NCBI GenBank assembly: GCA_036557365.1
Contig: DATBHR010000098.1
Span: forward strand, 186,001-250,000
Direction: 5' to 3'
Source of the DNA: DATKHR01 sp036557365
Lineage (GTDB): Bacteria; Acidobacteriota; Vicinamibacteria; Vicinamibacterales; CAVVIG01
DNA length: 64,000 bases
This document shows positions 43,441 to 50,548 of the stretch, in pieces (positions within the stretch are counted from its first letter, which is position 1; each line of letters opens with the position of its first letter). Below the pieces are notes generated by a model. That model was not told the origin of the DNA. It saw only the letters and a list, made by a program, of their open reading frames with translations, and ran no database searches. The translations under genes were made by a program, and so were the position numbers.

Positions 43441-44586
43441 TCACCGCGGCGATGCCGGCGACCGGCCGCGCCGGCCGATGATCAGGTGTGAATCGCCGAA
43501 CTCGTGCCACAGATAGCCGGCCGCTCGCGCCTCGCGGTACGCACGTTCGAGTTGACGCCGAGCGTAGCCGCGGTCCGTTGACCGCAGTTCTGCGTTCGCT
43601 TCACCAGCGGCTTCAATCGCCCGTTCGAGCATCGTCAGATGCGTCGCATGCGGTTCGTGCAGTCCAGTGATTAAACCGTTGACCGCACGCAGCGGACGCT
43701 CGGGGGTGATGACGAGACTCGTCCACCCGTCACCCGCACTCGTCGTCCCGCGCTCGTCGGTAGTCGTCTCGAGAGCACGAACGACCGTTGTGCCGACGGC
43801 GACGATGCGGTTTGCGCGACGCCTCGCGGCGTTGACCTGGTCCGCCGTTTCTGCGGGCACGCGATAGAACTCCTCGTACGGCGGTTCGTGGTCCTCGAGG
43901 CTCGCCACACCGGTGTGCAGCACGAGCGGTGCGATCTGCACACCCGCCGACACGAGACGCGTGACGAGCTCCGCCGTGAACGGCCGGCCGGCGGACGGCA
44001 TCTCGGCGCTGCCGGGCTCGGTCGCGAAGACGGTTTGATACGCGCTCGATGGCCACGATCGTTTGACGTAACCGTAGCGAATCGGAAATCCGAATCGCGC
44101 CAGATACGACGGAACCGTGTCGGGCACGAAGAGTGCCGCGATCCACAAACGGGACGATGACGCAAGCGAGTCGGTGAGAGGGTACGGCGCAAGCAGCGTG
44201 ACGCGTCCGCCGGACGGAAGATCGTACGTGGCACCCGCTCGCGCATGACGGAACGGCAGCGAGGCGCCTTCGCCTGGCTTGCGCAGTTCGACCGTCCAGA
44301 AACCGCCCGGCAGCTTCGTCGACACATGCAGCTCGAACGCCGTGCCGTCGGCGGCCGTCGCGTCGAGGGCAGCGTTCATCGTTCCGCTCGTGTTCACGAC
44401 GAGCAGATCACCCGCGTCGAGCCACCGAGGCAGATCGCTGAAGCGCGCGTGCGCGACAACGTCATGTTGAAGGTCTGATACAAGCAGCCGGACGGCATCG
44501 CGATCGAGGCCCCGCGCCTCCGGAGGCTCCGATGCCTCGAGCTCCGTCGGCACATCGAATTCCACGTCTAGGCTGGCTGATGCCAT
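43441..44586 (-). CDS. QueA-like S-adenosylmethionine:tRNA ribosyltransferase-isomerase homologue
   Basis: A 381-residue protein from ATG 44586 (GAGG seven bases before). Homology to QueA, which makes epoxyqueuosine in tRNA, is visible in LLVVNTSGTMNAAL (QueA: D-L-L-V-x-N-x-S), PSYLARFGFPIRYGYVKR, QTVFATEPGSAEMPSAGRPFT, LHTGVASL, NRIVAVGTTVVRALET and the terminal YLWHEFGDSHLII. However, the highly conserved AGLHFT reads AGRPFT here and several basic residues differ, so this is a diverged paralogue. Its first 19 bases overlap the end of the SDR gene, so it is translated after it. A tRNA role should not be assumed. Confidence 0.8.
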   Translation of the reverse strand: MASASLDVEFDVPTELEASEPPEARGLDRDAVRLLVSDLQHDVVAHARFSDLPRWLDAGDLLVVNTSGTMNAALDATAADGTAFELHVSTKLPGGFWTVELRKPGEGASLPFRHARAGATYDLPSGGRVTLLAPYPLTDSLASSSRLWIAALFVPDTVPSYLARFGFPIRYGYVKRSWPSSAYQTVFATEPGSAEMPSAGRPFTAELVTRLVSAGVQIAPLVLHTGVASLEDHEPPYEEFYRVPAETADQVNAARRRANRIVAVGTTVVRALETTTDERGTTSAGDGWTSLVITPERPLRAVNGLITGLHEPHATHLTMLERAIEAAGEANAELRSTDRGYARRQLERAYREARAAGYLWHEFGDSHLIIGRRGRSPASPR

Positions 44587-45296
44587 CGCGCGTCCTCTTC
44601 CTGCGCTGCGAAGCGCTGGGCGTTGATGTCTTCGGGGGCCTGATCGAACAGCCAGTGCCAGAACGGTGCGGTCACATCGGGCAAAGGACGATTCGAGATG
44701 TCTTCTGACGGGAACGCCTCCTGATGCATGCGCGTTCGCATGTCGCCCGGATCGACGAGCACGGCAGAAACTCCCTGCTCTTGCAGTTCCGCTGCAAGCG
44801 TCTTCGTGAGGAGTTCGAGCGCCGCCTTGCTCGCACCGTACGGACCCCATCCTGGATACGCGCCCACCGCCGCGTCGCTGGTGATGTTGACGATGAGCCC
44901 TCGGCGCGCGGACAGGAGCGGACACGCAAGCTGGATGAGGGCGATCGGCGCGCCGGCGTTCACCGGAAAGACGCGGCCGAAGCGTTGAACGTCGAACGTC
45001 AGCAGCGGACCGATGCCGCCGAGCTCCGACGCGTTGTTGACGAGCACATCGAGGCCGCCGAGCTCGCGTGCGGCCTCAATCCATCGGCGCCGCGCGTTCG
45101 CGTCGGTGACGTCGCCGGCGATCGCGACAACCCGCCGTCCGCTTCGCGACAGTGTTTCGCTCACGCGCTGAAGCGGCGCTTCTTCCCTCGCACCAATCAC
45201 CAGCTGGAAGCCTCGTTCGGCCAGTACCCCGGCAATGACCTCGCCAAGCCCACGACTTGCGCCGGTGACCAGCGCCACACGATTCGATACAGGCAT
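44568..45296 (-). CDS. Short-chain dehydrogenase/reductase
   Basis: A 242-residue SDR beginning at ATG 45296, six bases after GGAGG. The Rossmann motif is TGASRGLG (11-18), followed by NNAS (87-90). The catalytic set is S140 in NITSD, Y153 and K157 in YGASK. No acidic residue follows the second strand (VIGAREEAP), and the Arg there suggests NADP(H) preference. The gene is divergent from soxR with a soxbox between them, so redox-cycling-compound control is the obvious inference. The C-terminus overlaps the QueA-like gene. Confidence 0.9.
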   Translation of the reverse strand: MPVSNRVALVTGASRGLGEVIAGVLAERGFQLVIGAREEAPLQRVSETLSRSGRRVVAIAGDVTDANARRRWIEAARELGGLDVLVNNASELGGIGPLLTFDVQRFGRVFPVNAGAPIALIQLACPLLSARRGLIVNITSDAAVGAYPGWGPYGASKAALELLTKTLAAELQEQGVSAVLVDPGDMRTRMHQEAFPSEDISNRPLPDVTAPFWHWLFDQAPEDINAQRFAAQEEDARWHQPA

Positions 45297-45378
45297 TTCT
45301 AACCTCCGGGGCTCATGTGCACCGCCCGGCCGAGCCGCGGACGGGTGCGATGACGGAGCCACTCTCTTTACAGGGTCA

Positions 45379-45400
45379 GACTTCAAGTGCACTTGAAGTC
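45379..45400. promoter_or_regulatory. SoxR operator (soxbox)
   Basis: A 22-bp perfect palindrome: half-site GACTTCAAGTG followed by its exact complement. The E. coli soxbox half-site is CCTCAAG followed by its complement, so the core TCAAG..CTTGA is retained. Reading toward the SDR gene, TTGACT (a good -35) directly overlaps the left edge of the palindrome, as TTTACC does in the E. coli soxS promoter. A -10 at the 19-20-base spacing expected for MerR-type promoters is poor (near GACCCT). The site lies 28 bases before the soxR start and 83 before the SDR start. Confidence 0.8.
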
Positions 45401-45427
45401 AAGTGGAAAGTGCGTCATGCTCGCTCT

Positions 45428-45865
45428 ATGAGCGAGGTCATGACGATCGGCGAGGTCGCCGCACGCAGCGGCGTGGCGACGTCGGCCTTACGGTTCTACG
45501 AAGAGCAGGGGCTCATTCATTCCGAGCGCAACGATGCCGGTCATCGACGGTATCCGCGCGTCGTCATCCGTCTGGTGGCGTTCATCGTGTTCGCACAGAA
45601 GGTCGGATTGTCCCTCGACGAGATTCGATCGGAGCTTGCCAGGCTTCCGCGCAATCGCGTACCCGAGCGCGCGGACTGGACGAAGCTGTCCGGCGCCTGG
45701 AAGAAGCGGATCCGCGCCCGGATCGAAGAGCTCGAGCGCCTCGAGTCCGGCCTCGGCGAGTGCATCGGCTGCGGATGCCTGTCCATGGATCGCTGCGCGT
45801 TCGCGAATCCCGGCGATCGTGCGGCGCGCCGGGGAGCGGGACCGCGCTACTGGATGGAGGATTAG
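45428..45865 (+). CDS. soxR: Redox-sensing transcriptional activator SoxR
   Basis: A 145-residue MerR-family regulator. The start is ATG 45428 (MSEVMTIGEVAARSGVATSALRFYEEQGLI), which gives the standard winged-helix N-terminus; longer frames lack a ribosome site. The dimerisation helix is about 80-110. The four cysteines that hold a [2Fe-2S] cluster are C112, C115, C117 and C123 in ECIGCGCLSMDRC, identical in spacing to SoxR. The cluster is oxidised by redox-cycling compounds, which switches the promoter on. The divergent SDR/QueA-like pair and the palindrome between them are its likely target. Confidence 0.96.
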   Translation: MSEVMTIGEVAARSGVATSALRFYEEQGLIHSERNDAGHRRYPRVVIRLVAFIVFAQKVGLSLDEIRSELARLPRNRVPERADWTKLSGAWKKRIRARIEELERLESGLGECIGCGCLSMDRCAFANPGDRAARRGAGPRYWMED

Positions 45866-45868
45866 ACT

Positions 45869-45898
45869 AGTGTCCGTCGACGCAGGATGACGGACACT
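45869..45898. repeat. Perfect 10-bp hairpin just before the CapA-like start
   Basis: AGTGTCCGTC (45869-45878) and GACGGACACT (45889-45898) are exact complements with the loop GACGCAGGAT. The hairpin fills the space between the soxR stop (45865) and ATG 45901. The only Shine-Dalgarno-like word, AGGA, is in the loop, 14 bases from the ATG. It may end soxR transcription or shape translation of the CapA-like gene. Confidence 0.65.
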
Positions 45899-45900
45899 CG

Positions 45901-47112
45901 ATGAAACCCATACACTTCGCCACGCTGCTCGCCGCGGTCTTCGCCTCCGCCATCGCCATGTCGGCGCAATCGAAAACGATGACGATCGTCCTCACCGGCC
46001 AATCGATGATTCGTTCGGATCTTCGATCCACGAAGCCAGCGGCTGTTCCGATCATCAAGGGACTCCTCAATGGCGGCGACGTGGTCTTCACGAATCTTGA
46101 AGGCGCGATCGCCGAACCCGGCCAGACCGTTCAGGAGGGACGCGGATTTCTGGCGCCCGCCGAAGCGCTCGACGCGCTGAAGGCGATGGGATTCAACCTG
46201 CTGTCCTTGTCCAACAACCACGCGTTCGATCTCAAGGAAGGCGGCGTCCGAAACACCCTGCGCGAGCTCGATCGCCGCAACATCGCGCATGCTGGGACCG
46301 GCAACACCATCGCTGATGCCGCGGCGCCCGCGTATTTTCAAACGCCGAAGGGCACCGTCGCGTTGGTCGCCAGCGCGTCGGGTCTGATCGCGCCCGCTGG
46401 CCGCGCCACCGCGGAACATGCTGGCGTCAACCAGCTGCGCGTCCTCGCCGGCGATCGCGAGAACGAAGCGACCGCGGACCTGGACGACGGCGTCGTCAAC
46501 ACGCCGCACCCGGACGATTCACGTCGTATTCTGCAGAGCATCAGGGACGCACGACAGCGCGCGGACGTGGTCATCGTGTACCAACACAATCACGTCTTCG
46601 GACGCTATTCGTTCTCGACGATCTTCACCGAAGGAATGCAGGAGCGGCTCGCGCCGAATCCGTGGCTCACAACGTGGACCCACGACGAAATCGACGCCGG
46701 CGCCGACATCGTCGTCATGCACGGCGCGCCGCTGCTGCACGGCGTGGAAATGTATCGCGGTCGGCCGATCTTCTACGACCTCGGCAACTTCATCTACAAC
46801 CTGCCGGCCACGCTCACCTACATCGACGAGCCGATGGCGTGGGAGAGCGTCGTCGCCTCGGTCGAGTTCGACGCGCGGACGCTGAAGTCCATCTCTCTGC
46901 GTCCCGTCGTGCTCAATCCCATCGGGGACGGACAGCCTGACGTGCACAACGCGTACGCGAACAACGAATTTCTCCACACGCGCGGACTGCCCACCGCGGC
47001 CACCGGCGCACGAGCGAACCACATCCTTCAGCGGGTCTCAGCGTTCTCGAAGCCGTACGGGACTTCGATTGACATCACAGGTGAAGTGGCGAACGTTCGC
47101 GTCACGAAGTGA
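45901..47112 (+). CDS. CapA-like metallophosphatase-fold protein
   Basis: A 403-residue protein with a signal peptide (FATLLAAVFASAIAMSAQ). The CapA/PgsA fold of the calcineurin-like metallophosphoesterase superfamily is visible. TIVLTGQSMIR replaces the usual LxGDxxx (the Asp is absent, Q-S instead). DVVFTNLEGAIAE, LLSLSNNHAFDLKEGG, VIVYQHNHVFG and VVMHGAPLLHGVEMYRG give the Asn, Asp and His metal-ligand set. Relatives act in poly-gamma-glutamate export. Here no pgsB/pgsC genes are near, so a different substrate is likely. It follows soxR by a small hairpin and has a weak ribosome site. Confidence 0.8.
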   Translation: MKPIHFATLLAAVFASAIAMSAQSKTMTIVLTGQSMIRSDLRSTKPAAVPIIKGLLNGGDVVFTNLEGAIAEPGQTVQEGRGFLAPAEALDALKAMGFNLLSLSNNHAFDLKEGGVRNTLRELDRRNIAHAGTGNTIADAAAPAYFQTPKGTVALVASASGLIAPAGRATAEHAGVNQLRVLAGDRENEATADLDDGVVNTPHPDDSRRILQSIRDARQRADVVIVYQHNHVFGRYSFSTIFTEGMQERLAPNPWLTTWTHDEIDAGADIVVMHGAPLLHGVEMYRGRPIFYDLGNFIYNLPATLTYIDEPMAWESVVASVEFDARTLKSISLRPVVLNPIGDGQPDVHNAYANNEFLHTRGLPTAATGARANHILQRVSAFSKPYGTSIDITGEVANVRVTK

Positions 47113-47139
47113 CGCGTGGCAACGGCCGGAGATCCAGCG

Positions 47140-48162
47140 ATGAGTACCGTCCTCGTGACCGGCGGCAGCGGGTTTGTCGGCAGCCACGTTCTCCTGCAGC
47201 TGCTGAACGCGGGGCACCGCGTCCGCGCGACCGTGCGCTCCGTGAAGAAAGAAGACAGCTTGCGCGAGATGCTCCGAGCCGCCGGAAGCGACAGCGTCGG
47301 GCTGACGCTTTTCAAAGCCGATCTCACGAGCGATTCGGGCTGGCCGGAAGCCGTTGCGGGTTGTGACCATGTGATTCACGTCGCGTCGCCGCTCTCCGAT
47401 TCGGCTCGCCAGGCGGAAGAAGCGGTGATTGCGTCGGCACGCGACGGCTCGCTGCGCGTGCTCCGTGCGGCACGGGATGCGGCGGTGAAGCGCGTGGTGA
47501 TGACCTCGTCGTGCGGCGCCGTCTACTACGGCTATCCGCCGCGTGCCGAGCCGTTCGACGAGACGAGCTGGTCGAATCCGGATCGCGGCGACATGAGCGC
47601 GTACGTCAAGTCGAAGCTGATCGCCGAGCGCGCCGCGTGGGATTTCGTCAGGGCGGAAGGCGGCGGACTCGAGTTGGCCGTCATCAATCCCGCCGCGATC
47701 TTCGGTCCTGTCCTCAGCCCGGACGCGTCATCGTCGACGGAGATGGTGAAGCGGCTCTTGAAGGGAGTACGCGGATGTGCACGCATCCATTTCGCGATCG
47801 TGGACGTGCGCGACGTTGCGGATCTGCACCTCAGGGCGATGACCAGCCCGGCAGCGAATGACGAGCGGTTCGTGGCGGTCGCGGAGAACGGCAACGCGAT
47901 GTCGATGCTCGCGATTGCGAACGTCCTCAAGGCACGGCTCGGCGACGCGGCGAAGAAAGTGCCGAGTCGCGAGCTGCCCGACTGGATCGTGCGCGTCGGC
48001 GCGATGTTCGATCCCGCCATGCGCCAACTGCTCCCGATGCTCGGCAAGGTGCGCAACGCGACGAGCGCCAAGGCACAGCGCGTGCTCGGCTGGAAGCCCC
48101 GCTCGCGCGAGGACGCGATCGTCGCGACGGCGGAGAGCCTCTTGAAATTCGGAATCGTCTGA
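47140..48162 (+). CDS. NAD(P)-dependent epimerase/dihydroflavonol-reductase-like protein
   Basis: A 340-residue extended-SDR enzyme beginning at ATG 47140 with GGAG eight bases before. The dinucleotide motif is VTGGSGFVGSH (6-16). HVIHVASPLS is typical of the dihydroflavonol-reductase/aldehyde-reductase branch. The catalytic Ser lies in VVMTSSCGAVYYG, and Tyr and Lys in AYVKSKLIAE. NPAAIFGPVLSPD is the branch's conserved substrate-side loop. It probably reduces a small aldehyde or ketone with NAD(P)H. It lies 27 bases after the CapA-like gene in the same direction. Confidence 0.88.
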   Translation: MSTVLVTGGSGFVGSHVLLQLLNAGHRVRATVRSVKKEDSLREMLRAAGSDSVGLTLFKADLTSDSGWPEAVAGCDHVIHVASPLSDSARQAEEAVIASARDGSLRVLRAARDAAVKRVVMTSSCGAVYYGYPPRAEPFDETSWSNPDRGDMSAYVKSKLIAERAAWDFVRAEGGGLELAVINPAAIFGPVLSPDASSSTEMVKRLLKGVRGCARIHFAIVDVRDVADLHLRAMTSPAANDERFVAVAENGNAMSMLAIANVLKARLGDAAKKVPSRELPDWIVRVGAMFDPAMRQLLPMLGKVRNATSAKAQRVLGWKPRSREDAIVATAESLLKFGIV

Positions 48163-48180
48163 CGGGCTACGTCGCGCGAT

Positions 48181-48801
48181 CTATTTGTCGCTGCCGACGT
48201 CCATCGTGGACGTAAAGCCGTTTGTCCCCGAGTGATTCCACTTGGCCTTGTCGCTCGAATGCCGGTGCGATACGGACCGATACTGCGTGTAGTCCTGATA
48301 CGCAGGGTTCGGCAGGTTCAGGATCTTCACGCTCTTGCCGTCGAATCCACGCATCACTTCCATCTCGACCGACGATTCAGGACCGGAGAAGGTCACGCGT
48401 TTTTCGGTGATGTCCATCGTGATGGGCGCCTTCGTGAGCGACAGCATGCCGCGATGGAATCCGGCAAACGCGATCGGCAGCAGCGCCTCGACCGCCTGCT
48501 CCTGCGCCGCAGTCACCTTGTCGCTGACGTAAATCTTCGACCAGCTCCGCATCGTAAACGTCACGAGAAAGCTCACGCCGGCGAGATCGACCTGCTCGTA
48601 GTGGCCAGACCGGATCGCGATCAACCGGTTGCCCTCGCATGGATTGGGATTCGGCTCGCCGCCGAAGTTGCACGAGCACGAGATGGTGCAGCTGCAGCTC
48701 TCCGCAACGGTTGCGGTAATGTGCCAATCCGGTGCGGCGGCCCGTGGCGGCGCGCTCAGCGCAATCACAACGACAACGACGACGAGAACCGCTGTTCGCA
48801 T
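48181..48801 (-). CDS. Secreted DUF1326-type cysteine-rich protein
   Basis: A 206-residue protein with a strong signal (VLVVVVVVIALSAPPRAAA). The first mature region has WHITATVAESCSCTISCSCNFGGEPNPNPCEG, six of its cysteines within 30 residues, the hallmark of DUF1326. The following SGHYEQVDLAGVSFLVTFTMRSWSKIYVSDKVT is also conserved. Such proteins are thought to bind metal through the cysteines, but this is not proven. It converges on the epimerase gene. Confidence 0.82.
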   Translation of the reverse strand: MRTAVLVVVVVVIALSAPPRAAAPDWHITATVAESCSCTISCSCNFGGEPNPNPCEGNRLIAIRSGHYEQVDLAGVSFLVTFTMRSWSKIYVSDKVTAAQEQAVEALLPIAFAGFHRGMLSLTKAPITMDITEKRVTFSGPESSVEMEVMRGFDGKSVKILNLPNPAYQDYTQYRSVSHRHSSDKAKWNHSGTNGFTSTMDVGSDK

Positions 48802-48844
48802 GGCATGATTCTACGCTCGGAAGGAACTGAGAGGAGCGCTACCG

Positions 48845-50548
48845 ATGACACTGTCAAGGCGTCGTGCCGTCGTCCCCCCCGTGACGTTACTGGCGGCCAC
48901 ATTTCTGGCGCTCGGCTGCAACAGCGCCCCTCGCGCGCACTACGACGTCGTGATCGCCGGCGGCACCGTCTATGACGGCACCGGCGGCCCCGGCGTCCGC
49001 GCGGACGTCGCGATAGCCGGTGACGAGATCAAGGCGGTTGGCGATCTGCGCGACGCAGAGGCGACGACCACGGTGCGCGCCGAAGGCCTGGCCGTGGCGC
49101 CCGGCTTCGTCAACATGATGTCCGGCGACGATTCGCTGCGCGTCGACGGTCGGTCGATGAGCGACATCAAACAAGGCGTGACGACCGAAATTTTCGGCGA
49201 AGGCGACTCGATGGGCCCGCTGACCGACGCGATGCGTGCCCGGCGGGTAGCGGCCCAGGGTGACATCAAATATCCGATCGCCTGGACGACGCTCCACGAA
49301 GCCATGCTGGACCTCGAAAAGCGCGGCGTCTCGCCCAATTTCGCGTCGTCAATCGGCGCGTCGACGCTGCGGGAATACGCCGTCGGCCTCGACGATAAGC
49401 CGGCCACCGCCGCGCAGCTCCAGACGATGCGCGATGTCGTGGAGCGCGAGATGAAGGAAGGCGCGCTGGGCATCGCGTCCGCGCTCATCTACGCGCCGGG
49501 CTTTTACGCGACGACGGAAGAACTGATCGAGGTCAGCAAGGTCGCGGCGCAGCACAAGGGCATCTACATCTCGCACATGCGCAGCGAGGGGAACCGCCTC
49601 GTCGAAGCGGTCGAGGAGCTGATTCGCATCAGCCGCGAGGCAGCGATTCCGGCCGAGATCTATCACCTCAAGGCGGCCGGGCAGGCGAACTGGCCGAAGA
49701 TGGATCGCGTGATCGCGCTCGTGGAAGCGGCCCGCGCAAGCGGCCTTCACATCACCGCCGACATGTACACGTACACGGCGGGAGGCACAGGCCTCGACGC
49801 CGCCATACCGCCGTGGGCCGAGGACGGCGGGATGGACGCGCTCTACAAACGCCTCAGCGATCCGGTTCAACGCGCGAAAATTGCGCGAGAGATTCGTACG
49901 CCGAGCGACGCGTGGGAAAACCTGTACCTCGCGACGGGATCGCCCGATCGCGTGCTGCTGGTGGAGTTCAAATCCGACGCGCTGAAGCCGCTCACCGGCA
50001 AGACGCTCGCCGAGGTGGCGAAGATGCGCGGCAAGTCGCCCGAAGAAACGATCATGGACCTCGTGCTCGAGGACCGCTCGCGCATCGGGACGATCTATTT
50101 TCTGATGTCGGACGAAAACGTGAAGCGCCAGATGCAATTGCCGTGGGTCTCGTTTGCGTCCGACGCCGGTTCCATCGCGGCCGAAGGCGTTTTCCTGAAG
50201 TCGGCGGCCCATCCCCGCGCGTATGGCAGCTTCGCCCGGGTCCTCGGGAAGTACGTGCGTGACGAGCACGCGTTGACGCTTCCGGAAGCCGTCCGGAGGC
50301 TCGCCGCATTACCGTCGTCGAATCTCGGTCTGGCACGGCGCGGCGTCCTCAAAGCGGGAAATTTCGCCGACGTCGTCGTCTTTGATCCGGCGACGATTGC
50401 GGACAAAGCGACGTACGAACAGCCGCATCAGTATGCGGTCGGCGTGCGCGACGTCTTCGTCAACGGCGTGCAGGTGGTGAGGGACGGGGAACACACCGGC
50501 GCGAAGCCCGGACGGGCGCTCTGGGGCGCAGGACGGGTCGAGAAATGA
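48845..50548 (+). CDS. D-aminoacylase-like amidohydrolase lipoprotein lacking the HxH motif
   Basis: A 567-residue protein with a probable lipoprotein signal (LLAATFLALGC, Cys25; the lipobox is imperfect). The amidohydrolase layout is that of N-acyl-D-amino-acid deacylase: VVIAGGTVYDGTGGPGVRADVAIAGD at the N-terminus and the GNFADVVVFDPATIADKAT end. The normal APGFIDVHTHYD is replaced by APGFVNMMSGDD, so both metal His (positions 92 and 94) are gone, and the GNCG cysteine motif reads GEGDS. Later His residues in YISHMRSEG and IYHLKAAG and the Asp in FASDAG remain. Activity is therefore uncertain. The stop overlaps the next gene (ATGA). Confidence 0.82.
   Translation: MTLSRRRAVVPPVTLLAATFLALGCNSAPRAHYDVVIAGGTVYDGTGGPGVRADVAIAGDEIKAVGDLRDAEATTTVRAEGLAVAPGFVNMMSGDDSLRVDGRSMSDIKQGVTTEIFGEGDSMGPLTDAMRARRVAAQGDIKYPIAWTTLHEAMLDLEKRGVSPNFASSIGASTLREYAVGLDDKPATAAQLQTMRDVVEREMKEGALGIASALIYAPGFYATTEELIEVSKVAAQHKGIYISHMRSEGNRLVEAVEELIRISREAAIPAEIYHLKAAGQANWPKMDRVIALVEAARASGLHITADMYTYTAGGTGLDAAIPPWAEDGGMDALYKRLSDPVQRAKIAREIRTPSDAWENLYLATGSPDRVLLVEFKSDALKPLTGKTLAEVAKMRGKSPEETIMDLVLEDRSRIGTIYFLMSDENVKRQMQLPWVSFASDAGSIAAEGVFLKSAAHPRAYGSFARVLGKYVRDEHALTLPEAVRRLAALPSSNLGLARRGVLKAGNFADVVVFDPATIADKATYEQPHQYAVGVRDVFVNGVQVVRDGEHTGAKPGRALWGAGRVEK

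Noticed and set aside
43441..44586. Calling the gene a true queA
   Set aside because: The AGLHFT motif is changed and no queuosine genes are nearby, so I kept it as QueA-like.
45901..47112. A role in capsule (poly-gamma-glutamate) synthesis
   Set aside because: No pgsB or pgsC genes are near and one family Asp is replaced.
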